A stretch of DNA of 64,000 nucleotides from Pseudomonas sp. PSB18. Lineage in GTDB: Bacteria > Pseudomonadota > Gammaproteobacteria > Pseudomonadales > Pseudomonadaceae. The position numbers and the translations under genes were made by a program. How positions within the stretch are numbered: the stretch's first letter is position 1; each line of letters begins with the position of its first letter. The notes under the pieces were generated by a model. It was not told where the DNA came from. It worked only from the letters and a program-made list of their open reading frames with translations, and did no database searches. Shown here piece after piece: positions 6,610-14,987 of the stretch. The DNA is taken from NCBI RefSeq assembly GCF_014596565.1, contig NZ_NOIN01000013.1, forward strand, positions 62,001 to 126,000, given 5' to 3'.

Positions 6610-9216
6610 TTAGCTTGCGACGATGTTGACCAGTTTGCCGGGCACGACGATCACTTTACGGATCGTCAGGCCATCGACGAAGCGCAGCACGTTTTCATTG
6701 GTCCGTGCGGCGGCTTCGACTTCTTCGCGCGTTGCGGTGGCCGGCATGTCGATCTGGCCGCGCAGCTTGCCGTTGACCTGGATGACCAGGGTCAGGCTGT
6801 CCTGCACCAGCGCGCTTTCGTCCACCACCGGCCAGCCAGCATCGATCACCGGGGCAGCGTGGCCCAGTTGATTCCACAGCTCGTGGCTGATGTGCGGCGT
6901 GATCGGCGCGAGCAACAGCGTCACGGCTTCCAGGCCCTCGTGAACCAGTGCGCGATCCTGCTCGGTCGCCTGCGCGGCTTTTTCCAGCACGTTCATCAGC
7001 GTCATCACCTGGGCGATGGCGGTGTTGAACTTGTGGTTCTGGCCGACGTCATGGCTGGCCTGCTTGATGGCCAGGTGGATCGAGCGGCGAATGGCTTTCT
7101 GTTCATCGTTCAGGCTCGCGATGTCCAGTTTCCCCGGCAGACCCTGGACGACGTGAGCCTGGGCCAGGCGCCAGACGCGCTTGAGGAAGCGGTGCGACCC
7201 CTCGACGCCGGAGTCGGACCATTCCGCGCTCATGTCGGGTGGCGAGGCGAACATCATGAACAGGCGGCAGGTGTCTGCGCCGAACTGGTCGATCATCGAC
7301 TGTGGGTCGACGCCGTTGTTCTTCGACTTGGCCATCTTCTCGGTGCCGCCGATTTCCACCGGCAGGCCGTCTGCGATCAGCTTGGCGCTGATGACCTTGG
7401 CTTTGCTGTCGCGTTCGAGTTCGACGTCGGCCGGGTTGAACCAGGTGTAGGCACCGTTGGCTTCGCGACGATAGTAAGTCTCGGCGACCACCATGCCCTG
7501 GGTCAGCAGGTTCTTGAACGGCTCGTTGGAGCTCACCAGGCCTTCGTCACGCATCAGCTTGTGGAAGAAGCGCGCGTAGAGCAGGTGGAGAATGGCGTGT
7601 TCGATGCCGCCGATGTACTGATCCACCGGCAACCAGTGGTCAGCGGCGGATTTTTCCACCAGGCCACCTGTATAGTGCGGCGAGGCGTAGCGGGCGTAGT
7701 ACCACGAGGACTCGACGAAGGTGTCCATGGTGTCGGTTTCACGCTTGGCCGGTGCGCCGCATTTCGGGCAGTTGCACTCGTAGAACTCGGGCATGCGTGC
7801 CAGGGGCGAACCGGCGCCGTCGGGTACGACGTCTTCCGGCAGGACCACGGGCAGTTGATCTTCCGGTACCGGTACGTCACCGCAGGTCGCGCAATGCACG
7901 ATCGGGATCGGGCAGCCCCAGTAACGCTGGCGGCTGATGCCCCAGTCGCGCAGGCGGAACTGGGTGCGCGAGGCGCCCAGGTTCTTCTTGATCAGGGCGA
8001 CTTCGATGGCGTCGAACGCGCCGGCGAAATCCAGGCCGTCGAACTCGCCGGAGTTGATCAGCTCGCCGTGTTCGCCGTAGGCGTCCTGCCAAGGGGCCGG
8101 GGTCTGGTCACCGGCGCTGGTGCGGACCACGGTCTTGACCGGCAGGTTGTACTTGTGGGCGAACTCGAAATCGCGCTCGTCGTGGGCCGGTACCGCCATG
8201 ACGGCGCCATCGCCGTAGTGCATCAGCACATAGTTGGCGACCCATACCGGGAGTTTTTCACCGGTCAGCGGGTGCTCGACGAACAGCGAGGTCGGCACGC
8301 CTTTCTTTTCCTGGGTGGCAACGTCGGCTTCGGCGACGCTGCCGCCCTTGCATTCGGCAATGAACGCCTGCAGCGCAGGATCGTTCTGTGCCGCCAGGGT
8401 CGCCAACGGGTGCTCGGCGGCCACGGCCACATAGGTGGCGCCCATCAGGGTGTCCGGACGGGTGGTGAAGACCTTCAGGGTGCCGGCTTCGCCAATGGAA
8501 GCGACGTCGTAGGGGAACTGCACTTCCATGCCCCGGGACTTGCCGATCCAGTTGCGTTGCATGGTCTTGACCTGCTCGGGCCAGCCGGTCAGTTCGTCGA
8601 GGCTCTCCAGCAGTTCATCCGCATAGGCGGTGATCTTGAAGTAGTACATCGGGATTTCGCGCTTTTCGATCAGCGCGCCGGAACGCCAGCCGCGACCGTC
8701 GATCACCTGTTCGTTGGCCAGTACGGTCTGGTCCACCGGGTCCCAGTTCACGGTGCCGTTCTTGCGGTAGATCACGCCTTTTTCGAACAGGCGGGTGAAC
8801 AGCCACTGTTCCCAGCGGTAGTAGTCGGGCTTGCAGGTGGTGACTTCCCGGGACCAGTCCACCGCCAGGCCCAGGCTGCGCAGCTGGGACTTCATGTAGG
8901 CGATGTTTTCGTAGGTCCATTTGGCGGGTGCGACATTGTTCTTCATCGCGGCGTTTTCCGCCGGCATGCCAAAGGCGTCCCAACCCATGGGTTGCAGGAC
9001 GTTCTTGCCTTGCATGCGCTGGTAGCGGGAGATCACGTCGCCGATGGTGTAGTTGCGCACGTGCCCCATGTGCAGCTTGCCGCTGGGGTAAGGGAACATC
9101 GACAGGCAGTAGTAGGTTTCCTTGCCTGGCTGTTCACTGACTTCAAAGGACTTTTGCTCGTCCCAGAACGACTGGGCGGCGGCTTCGATTTCACGGGGCT
9201 GATAGTGTTCGTGCAT
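6610..9216 (-). CDS. leuS: Leucyl-tRNA synthetase
   Basis: Class I aminoacyl-tRNA synthetase, 868 residues. The HIGH motif is HMGH at 49-52 after FPYPSGKL, the KMSKS motif appears as KMAKS in GTEKMAKSKNNG, and the CP1 editing domain lies between them with its threonine-rich TTRPDTLMGATYV stretch. Start at ATG 9214-9216 (MHEHYQPREIE) matches the family. An upstream in-frame extension of 44 codons lacks similarity. It is the first gene of leuS-lptE-holA. The 291 bases upstream (9217-9507) hold no other gene and must contain the promoter. Confidence 0.98.
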   Translation of the reverse strand: MHEHYQPREIEAAAQSFWDEQKSFEVSEQPGKETYYCLSMFPYPSGKLHMGHVRNYTIGDVISRYQRMQGKNVLQPMGWDAFGMPAENAAMKNNVAPAKWTYENIAYMKSQLRSLGLAVDWSREVTTCKPDYYRWEQWLFTRLFEKGVIYRKNGTVNWDPVDQTVLANEQVIDGRGWRSGALIEKREIPMYYFKITAYADELLESLDELTGWPEQVKTMQRNWIGKSRGMEVQFPYDVASIGEAGTLKVFTTRPDTLMGATYVAVAAEHPLATLAAQNDPALQAFIAECKGGSVAEADVATQEKKGVPTSLFVEHPLTGEKLPVWVANYVLMHYGDGAVMAVPAHDERDFEFAHKYNLPVKTVVRTSAGDQTPAPWQDAYGEHGELINSGEFDGLDFAGAFDAIEVALIKKNLGASRTQFRLRDWGISRQRYWGCPIPIVHCATCGDVPVPEDQLPVVLPEDVVPDGAGSPLARMPEFYECNCPKCGAPAKRETDTMDTFVESSWYYARYASPHYTGGLVEKSAADHWLPVDQYIGGIEHAILHLLYARFFHKLMRDEGLVSSNEPFKNLLTQGMVVAETYYRREANGAYTWFNPADVELERDSKAKVISAKLIADGLPVEIGGTEKMAKSKNNGVDPQSMIDQFGADTCRLFMMFASPPDMSAEWSDSGVEGSHRFLKRVWRLAQAHVVQGLPGKLDIASLNDEQKAIRRSIHLAIKQASHDVGQNHKFNTAIAQVMTLMNVLEKAAQATEQDRALVHEGLEAVTLLLAPITPHISHELWNQLGHAAPVIDAGWPVVDESALVQDSLTLVIQVNGKLRGQIDMPATATREEVEAAARTNENVLRFVDGLTIRKVIVVPGKLVNIVAS

Positions 9217-9507
9217 GGCTACTTTTGTACTGAATGGGGTGGCCCAATCCTCTTCGTTGCCATGCTGGACGCAGACGACGCCGAATGCGGCGCTTTCGAT
9301 GCCCAGCGGAGCTGGAAGTGGAGTTACAGGAAGCGCCGTAGCATACATGACCGCACTCTACGGAGGGAAACCCTGATTGCGCTCGGGCGGTGTCGACAGC
9401 CGGCGTTGCCGGGCGTTCAGGGCCGTTGGTCGCGGCGTCCTGTCGGTTTGCCCAGCGAAGCTAAGCTTCTCAATGGGGAGTGAGTCTTATCTTCAATGAG
9501 GTGAGGG

Positions 9508-9828
9508 ATGGTTGAATCACAACGAGAAGTCGCTACACCGGAGTTGTATGAAAAGCTGATCGATCGTCTCGGGGTGGCCCTGGACGCTGCAAGAACCGCC
9601 GGACGCTTGCGTAATGAACGTCCGGCAGAGCTGGAACTGCGAGGCTTGAGCCCCGCGGAGTTCGAACTGGTCAAGGCTTACCTCGAACAGGTCGGACATC
9701 AGGCCCGCACAAGCGGGGCCCAGGTACTCCAGCGTCTTGATGCGCCCCGTTCGGCCAAGGTTGTCTGGCTCAAGGATCGGACGCCTGACAAGGATGCTGT
9801 AAAAGTCCGGTCGCTGCAGTTCAAGTAA
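9508..9828 (+). CDS. Conserved hypothetical protein, 106 residues
   Basis: I do not recognise a named family. The protein is soluble, helix-prone and charged (about 25-70: LDAARTAGRLRNE..RGLSPAEFELVKAYLEQVGH), with a basic C-terminal end (RSAKVVWLKDRTP). No signal peptide or membrane segment is present. A GAGGTGAGGG element directly before ATG 9508 supports translation. It is divergent from leuS and 115 bases upstream of the ydcF-like gene on the same strand. Codon use is like the neighbours, so it is probably a real core gene of the genus. Confidence 0.72.
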   Translation: MVESQREVATPELYEKLIDRLGVALDAARTAGRLRNERPAELELRGLSPAEFELVKAYLEQVGHQARTSGAQVLQRLDAPRSAKVVWLKDRTPDKDAVKVRSLQFK

Positions 9829-9943
9829 AGCCGGATTCACGCGTTGCGCTTTTTTGGTCCAAGCTTTTGATTCAGGTTTCTTTCGAATCAGTTGTCGCTT
9901 TGCGTCAACCCACCTAGGCTTCGGGCATCTGTGGAGATGCCCG

Positions 9944-10705
9944 ATGCCGTTTCGCTATTTCATCAAACAATTGCTGCTGCCGCCCGGCATTCTTTTGCTG
10001 CTGCTGGCGCTTGCCTGGTGGTGGCGCAACTCCCGGCCGCGTCTGGCCCGGGTGTGCTTTATCGCGGGGTTGGGTGGTTTCTGGCTGATGAGCCTGCCTG
10101 TGGCGGTGCAATGGGGGGCGAAGGCGCTGGAGCGTGAGCCGCCGCTGTCTCGCAGTGAGTGGGCGACCCTGGCCGAGCGTGCCGACGCCATCGTGGTATT
10201 GGGCTCGGGCCGCGAGCGCGGTGACCTGGCCTGGGGCGCCGACCAGCCCTCTGGCGTCGGGCTGGAGCGCCAGCGTTATGCGGCGCGGCTGGTCAAGGCG
10301 TCTGGATTGCCCGTGCTGACTTCCGGGGGCTTGCACTACGGCACGCCGCCCAGCGAGGCGAAGCTGATGGCCGATTCGCTGTTGGATGATTTTGGCGTCA
10401 CCGTGCGCTGGCAAGAGGGACTCAGCCGCACCACCTGGGAAAACGCGCAGATGACCGCCGCGATCCTGCACCCGGAAGGGATCCGTCGCGTCGTGGTGGT
10501 GACCCAGGCGTGGCACATGCCGCGCGCTGTCTGGAGTTTCCAGCGAGCCGGGTTCGAAGTGGTCGCCGCACCGGTGGGCTTCCTGGGGCAGGACAATGCC
10601 CGGCCACTGGGCGGCTGGATGCCGGAGTTCAAGTCGATCTGGCAGTCGGGGCAGTTGATGAATGAGGCGGCGGGGTTGGTGGGGTATTGGTTGTTCTATC
10701 GCTGA
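9944..10705 (+). CDS. YdcF/ElyC-family membrane protein (DUF218)
   Basis: A 253-residue protein with two N-terminal hydrophobic segments (about 8-28 and 34-55: LLLPPGILLLLLALAWWW, VCFIAGLGGFWLMSLPVAVQ). A DUF218 domain follows (about 80-245) with AIVVLGSGRERG, GLPVLTSGGLHYG, TWENAQMTA and VVVTQAWHMPRA, as in E. coli ElyC and YdcF. ElyC influences envelope and peptidoglycan integrity; the enzymatic activity of the family is not settled. ATG 9944 has GGAG upstream. The gene is tail-to-tail with lnt across a repeat. Confidence 0.88.
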   Translation: MPFRYFIKQLLLPPGILLLLLALAWWWRNSRPRLARVCFIAGLGGFWLMSLPVAVQWGAKALEREPPLSRSEWATLAERADAIVVLGSGRERGDLAWGADQPSGVGLERQRYAARLVKASGLPVLTSGGLHYGTPPSEAKLMADSLLDDFGVTVRWQEGLSRTTWENAQMTAAILHPEGIRRVVVVTQAWHMPRAVWSFQRAGFEVVAAPVGFLGQDNARPLGGWMPEFKSIWQSGQLMNEAAGLVGYWLFYR

Positions 10706-10715
10706 GGTGTTACCG

Positions 10716-10844
10716 GATCATTCCCACGCTCCTGCGTGGGAATGCCTCAAGGGACGCTCTGCGTTCCAAATCGGGCTGGCGTCGGCCGCCAATGTGACGC
10801 GGAGCGTCACGGGCTGCATTCCCACGCGGAGCGTGGGAACGATC
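10716..10844. repeat. Inverted repeat of the TTCCCACGC..GCGTGGGAA family
   Basis: Left end GATCATTCCCACGCTCCTGCGTGGGAATGC and right end GCATTCCCACGCGGAGCGTGGGAACGATC are themselves palindromic and mirror each other around a ~65-base centre. A second member lies at 53465-53613. It sits between the converging ydcF-like and lnt genes. Confidence 0.82.
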
Positions 10845-10859
10845 AAACTTGCAAATCGG

Positions 10860-12383
10860 TTAAACGGTCTTGGCGATCCGTCCCGTCACCAACGCCCAGC
10901 CCAACAGCAACACGCACAGGATGATCAACGGCCACGAGCGCCATTGCAGGTACGGCGTCAACTCGTGCATCGGCACCACTTCGCCGTACAGGATGCCGCG
11001 TTCGAATTGCGGGATCCGTGCAGTGATCTGGCCGAAGGGGTTGATCAGCCCGGTCACGCCGTTGTTGGTGGCGCGAATCATCCAGCGGCCGGCTTCCAGG
11101 GCGCGCATCTGGGCCATTTGCAGGTGCTGCAGCGGGCCGATCGAGGTGCCGAACCAGGTGTCGTTGCTGATGGTCAGGAGCAGGTCGCTGCGGGCCGAGA
11201 GGCCGGCGGCGAACTCCGGATACACCACTTCATAACAGATGAACGGTGCGATCTGATAACCCTTGGCTTGCAGCAACGGCTGATCGGCCGGACCCCGGGC
11301 GAAGTCCGACATGGGCAGGTCGAAGAAGGCGATCAGGCCGCGCAGCAGGTCCTGCAAGGGCACGTACTCGCCGAACGGCACCAGTTTCTGCTTCAGGTAA
11401 GTGCCGTCACCTTCGCCGGTCACGGTGATGCCGTTGAAATAGCGTTTCTCATGACGTACCAACTGGCGAATCGGTACGCCGGTGATCAACGCCGAATGCC
11501 GCTCGGCAGCGAAACTGCCCATCATGTCCAGGTAGCCCTGGGCAGATTCCTTGAGCACCGGGACCGCGGTTTCCGGCCAGATCAGCAAGTCGACGCGCTT
11601 GGAGGTAAAGCTCATGTCGCGGTACAGCGCCAGTTGGGCGTTGAGCTGTTCCGGATCCCACTTCATGCTCTGTTCGATGTTGCCCTGGATGGCGGCAACG
11701 CTGAGCGGGTCACCCGAGGGGCTGGTCCAGGCATGGCCCTTGAGCGCCATGCCGGCCACCCATGGGCCGATCAGCAGGACCACGCCCGTCGCGATAAAGC
11801 CCTTGCGTCCGGCGCGGATCAAGCGGGGGGCGTTGTACAGCAGCGCAGCGGTCAGGGCCAGGGTGAAGGAAATCAGCCACATCCCACCCACCGGTGCGAG
11901 ACCGGCCAAGGGGCCGTCGAGCTGGCTGTAACCGGAGTAGAGCCACGGGAAACCGGTGAGGAACCAGCCGCGAAAGGCTTCCTGGCCCAACCACAGCGCG
12001 GCGAATGCCAGGGCGTCGGCCAGCGGGGCTTCGTTGCGTCGCAGCCAGCGTGCCCAAAGCCAGGCGGGCAGGGCGAAGAACCAGGCGATGGCGGCCACGA
12101 ACAGCAGCATCAACAGCCCGGCGAGCAGCACCGAGGCGCCACCGAAGTTATGGATACTGACGTAGATCCAACTGGTGCCGGCGCCAAACAGGCCAAAACC
12201 GAAGCACCAGCCCCGGCCCAGGGCCTGTCGCGGCGAAAGTTCGCGCAACCCGGCATAGAAAAGTCCGACCGCCAGCAATGCCAGTGGCCAGATGTCGAAC
12301 GGTGCCAGGGCCAGGGTGGTGATCGCACCGGCCGCCACGGCCAGCAGGTTACCGGGCCAGCCGGGGCGGGTTATCCAGCGCAT
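10860..12383 (-). CDS. lnt: Apolipoprotein N-acyltransferase
   Basis: Inner-membrane enzyme adding the third acyl chain to lipoproteins before Lol sorting. The 507-residue protein has six N-terminal hydrophobic segments (about 10-205), then a nitrilase-like periplasmic domain. The catalytic residues are Glu in LIWPETAVPV, Lys in LKQKLVPFGEYVPL and Cys in APFICYEVVYPE. A C-terminal membrane anchor follows (WPLIILCVLLLGWALV). It follows corC by 27 bases on the same strand, the classic miaB-phoH-ybeY-corC-lnt cluster. The lipoproteins LptE and SltB-type in this window are its likely clients. Confidence 0.97.
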   Translation of the reverse strand: MRWITRPGWPGNLLAVAAGAITTLALAPFDIWPLALLAVGLFYAGLRELSPRQALGRGWCFGFGLFGAGTSWIYVSIHNFGGASVLLAGLLMLLFVAAIAWFFALPAWLWARWLRRNEAPLADALAFAALWLGQEAFRGWFLTGFPWLYSGYSQLDGPLAGLAPVGGMWLISFTLALTAALLYNAPRLIRAGRKGFIATGVVLLIGPWVAGMALKGHAWTSPSGDPLSVAAIQGNIEQSMKWDPEQLNAQLALYRDMSFTSKRVDLLIWPETAVPVLKESAQGYLDMMGSFAAERHSALITGVPIRQLVRHEKRYFNGITVTGEGDGTYLKQKLVPFGEYVPLQDLLRGLIAFFDLPMSDFARGPADQPLLQAKGYQIAPFICYEVVYPEFAAGLSARSDLLLTISNDTWFGTSIGPLQHLQMAQMRALEAGRWMIRATNNGVTGLINPFGQITARIPQFERGILYGEVVPMHELTPYLQWRSWPLIILCVLLLGWALVTGRIAKTV

Positions 12384-12410
12384 GTATGTCCTTAGCGGGT
12401 CTCGCAGGGG

Positions 12411-13250
12411 TTATCGGCCAATGGGTGACAGGCGCAGCAGGTGGATCCGGCGGCTGTCGGCGTTCAGGATGCGGAAGCGCCAGGAGCCGATCTCCGTGGT
12501 TTCGTTGCGCTTGGGCAGGTGTCCGAAAGCGCTCATCACCAGGCCACCGACGGTGTCGAACTCGTCGTCGGAAAATTGGCTGTCGAAGAATTCGTTGAAG
12601 TTCTCGATCGGCGTCAGGGCCTTGATCAGGAAGTCGCCGCTGGGCAGTGGCTTGATGTAGCTGTCTTCCTCGACATCGTGCTCGTCCTCGATGTCGCCGA
12701 CGATCTGCTCGAGCACGTCTTCGATGGTGACCAGTCCGGCCACGCCGCCGTACTCGTCGATGACGATGGCCATGTGGTTGTGGTTGGCGCGGAACTCACG
12801 CAACAGCACGTTCAGGCGCTTGGACTCGGGCACGAAGGTGGCCGGGCGCAGCAAGTCCTTGATATTGAAGCTGTCGCCGTTTTCCTGGAGGATCAGTGGC
12901 AGCAGATCCTTGGCCAGCAGCACGCCCATGACGTCGTCATGGCTCTCACCGACCACCGGGTAGCGCGAGTGGGCGGAGTCGACCACGGCCGGCAGGAACT
13001 CGCGGGGTGTCTGGGTCGCCTTGATGCTGACCATCTGCGAGCGCGGAACCATGATGTCCCGTACCTGCAGGTCAGCGACCTGGATGGCGCCTTCGACGAT
13101 GGCCAGCGCTTCGCTGTCCAGCAGTTTGTTCTGGTGGGCGTCGCGCAGCAGCTCCAGCAGCTCCTGGCGGTTTTTCGGCTCATGGGCAAAAGCCTGGGTG
13201 AGCTTGCCCAGCCATGACTTCTGCCCGTTGCTCGATCGATCTTCGCTCAT
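12411..13250 (-). CDS. corC: CorC/HlyC-family CBS-domain protein
   Basis: Cytosolic CBS-pair protein linked to Mg/Co handling. The 279-residue product has two CBS domains (about 65-125 VRDIMVPRSQMVSI.. and 130-185 LRPATFVPESKRL..), the linker MAIVIDEYGGVAGLVTIEDVLEQIVGDI, and a C-terminal CorC_HlyC domain (about 200-279). It has no transmembrane DUF21 region, as expected for the short CorC type. ATG 13248-13250 gives the usual MSEDRSS N-terminus. It lies between ybeY (40-base gap) and lnt. Confidence 0.94.
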   Translation of the reverse strand: MSEDRSSNGQKSWLGKLTQAFAHEPKNRQELLELLRDAHQNKLLDSEALAIVEGAIQVADLQVRDIMVPRSQMVSIKATQTPREFLPAVVDSAHSRYPVVGESHDDVMGVLLAKDLLPLILQENGDSFNIKDLLRPATFVPESKRLNVLLREFRANHNHMAIVIDEYGGVAGLVTIEDVLEQIVGDIEDEHDVEEDSYIKPLPSGDFLIKALTPIENFNEFFDSQFSDDEFDTVGGLVMSAFGHLPKRNETTEIGSWRFRILNADSRRIHLLRLSPIGR

Positions 13251-13290
13251 AGCGATTACTCTGAATCCTTTGTCGTTACAGGTTGATGTA

Positions 13291-13749
13291 TCAGTGTTCG
13301 TCGCCGGCGTAGGGGTCGGCATGACCCAGCTCTGCAAGCAACGTTCGTTCCAGTGCTTCCATTTCTTCGGCTTCGTCATCTTCAATATGGTCGTAACCAA
13401 GCAGATGCAAGCAGCCGTGAATGACCAGATGGGCCCAGTGGGCCTCGGAAGGTTTGCCTTGTTCCGTGGCTTCGCGCTCCACCACCGGGACGCAGATCAC
13501 CAGGTCCCCCAGCAGCGGGATGTCGAGCAGTTCGTCGGGGACGTCGGCGGGGAAGGACAGCACATTGGTCGCGTAGTCTTTCTGGCGCCAGGTGCGGTTC
13601 AGTTCGCGGCCTTCGGGTTCGTCCACCAGGCGGATCGTCAGTTCCGAGTCGGCACTGCGCTGGCGCAGGGCCAGTTCGCACCACTGGCGGAACTGGACTT
13701 CGCTGGGGACGGCGTGTGCGCTGGCCAGTTGCAGGTCAAGTTCAAGCAT
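13291..13749 (-). CDS. ybeY: Endoribonuclease YbeY
   Basis: Zinc metalloprotein needed for 16S rRNA 3' maturation and ribosome quality control. The 152-residue protein carries the family motif H3xH5xH in HGCLHLLGYDHIEDDEA, and the preceding conserved ATNVLSFP. Its ATG overlaps the end of phoH by 8 bases (ATGCTTGA), so translation is probably coupled. Its length is normal. Confidence 0.96.
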   Translation of the reverse strand: MLELDLQLASAHAVPSEVQFRQWCELALRQRSADSELTIRLVDEPEGRELNRTWRQKDYATNVLSFPADVPDELLDIPLLGDLVICVPVVEREATEQGKPSEAHWAHLVIHGCLHLLGYDHIEDDEAEEMEALERTLLAELGHADPYAGDEH

Positions 13750-14749
13750 CTTGGCGGTTGCCTTTGCTTTCGTGCATATCCTCGGCGCGTTGCTCGAAGC
13801 GCTCGTAGGCTTCGACGATGCGCTGCACCAATGGATGGCGCACGACGTCCTTGGGCAGGAAATGCGTGAAGCTGATGCCCGGCACGTCCTTGAGCACCTG
13901 GATCACGTGGTTCAGCCCGGACTTGGTGCCGCGGGGCAGGTCGACCTGGGTGATGTCCCCGGTGATGACGGCAGTGGAGCCGAAGCCGATCCGGGTCAGG
14001 AACATCTTCATTTGCTCGACCGTGGTGTTCTGGCTTTCGTCGAGGATGATGAAGCTGTTGTTCAGGGTGCGGCCACGCATGTAGGCCAGCGGAGCCACTT
14101 CGATGACCTGGCGTTCGATCAGCTTGGCAACGTATTCGAAGCCGAGCATTTCATACAGCGCGTCATAGAGAGGGCGCAGGTACGGGTCGATTTTCTGGGT
14201 CAGGTCGCCGGGCAGGAAACCGAGTTTTTCCCCGGCTTCGACCGCCGGACGCACCAGCAGGATGCGCCGCACCTGTTCGCGTTCCAGGGCATCGACCGCG
14301 CAGGCCACGGCCAGGTAGGTCTTGCCCGTACCAGCCGGGCCGATACCGAAGTTGATGTCGTTGCCCAGGATTTCCTTCACATAGCGCTGCTGATTCAAGC
14401 CGCGAGGGCGAATCATGCCTTTCTTCGTGCGCAGGGCCACGGCAGGTTCCGCCGGTGCGTGGTTGTCGAGCTCTTCGACGGCCGACTCCTGCAGGAACAG
14501 ATGGACAGTGTCCGGCGACAGCTCGCTCCCCTTGGTTTCCCGGTAGAGGCGGCGCAGCAGGTTTTCCGCGGAGGTGGTGTGCTTGGGTTCGCCGATCAGC
14601 TCGAACTGGTTTCCGCGGTTGCGGATCTCGATGGCCAGGCGCTGTTCGATCAAGCGCAGATGCTCGTCGAATTGCCCGCACAGATTGGCGAAGCGGCGAG
14701 CCTCAAAGGGCTCGAGGATGAAACGATGGGGTTCGATGGGTGCGTTCAA
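13742..14749 (-). CDS. ybeZ: PhoH-family ATPase (YbeZ)
   Basis: Cytoplasmic P-loop NTPase that works with YbeY in rRNA metabolism. The 335-residue form begins at a TTG codon (14747-14749) giving M/LNAPIEPHRFILEP, which matches the family's N-terminus. There is no in-frame ATG nearby, and upstream in-frame openings add unrelated residues. Walker A is GPAGTGKT at about 137-144 and Walker B FIILDESQN. The ribosome binding site is not obvious, so the start rests on family similarity. It is transcribed between miaB and ybeY and overlaps ybeY. Confidence 0.93.
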   Translation of the reverse strand: MNAPIEPHRFILEPFEARRFANLCGQFDEHLRLIEQRLAIEIRNRGNQFELIGEPKHTTSAENLLRRLYRETKGSELSPDTVHLFLQESAVEELDNHAPAEPAVALRTKKGMIRPRGLNQQRYVKEILGNDINFGIGPAGTGKTYLAVACAVDALEREQVRRILLVRPAVEAGEKLGFLPGDLTQKIDPYLRPLYDALYEMLGFEYVAKLIERQVIEVAPLAYMRGRTLNNSFIILDESQNTTVEQMKMFLTRIGFGSTAVITGDITQVDLPRGTKSGLNHVIQVLKDVPGISFTHFLPKDVVRHPLVQRIVEAYERFEQRAEDMHESKGNRQDA

Positions 14750-14863
14750 GGTCGTTTTTAGCCGCCCAGGGGCAATTGAGATGAAATCAAGGATAACGCC
14801 AGTAGGCTGGGTGCGAAAGCTCTTAAACAGGTGAATCCGATCACAGAGTTGGCACAACCCATA

Positions 14864-14950
14864 GTGGGAGCAAGGCTTGCCCGCGATGAAAGCGCCGCAA
14901 CCTTGCTGAAGATCGCGCTGCCTTGATCGCGGGCAAGCCTTGCTCCCACA
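14864..14950. repeat. REP inverted pair (GCAAG variant)
   Basis: GTGGGAGCAAGGCTTGCCCGCGAT and its inverse copy, about 40 bases apart, in the miaB-phoH gap. They may modulate the relative mRNA levels of miaB and phoH. This is inferred only from position. Confidence 0.82.
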
Positions 14951-14987
14951 GGTCTTGCTTGCACAGGCAATAGTGTTTTTGAAAAGG

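Noticed and set aside
5188..9483. A 1431-codon open frame on the plus strand
   Set aside because: It is antisense to holA, lptE and leuS, all of which have clear motifs. Long antisense frames are common in GC-rich DNA, and the translation is His/Gln/Val-rich with no domain.
10662..12395. A 577-codon plus-strand frame opposite lnt
   Set aside because: It is antisense to lnt and runs through a palindromic repeat. Composition is typical of a shadow frame.
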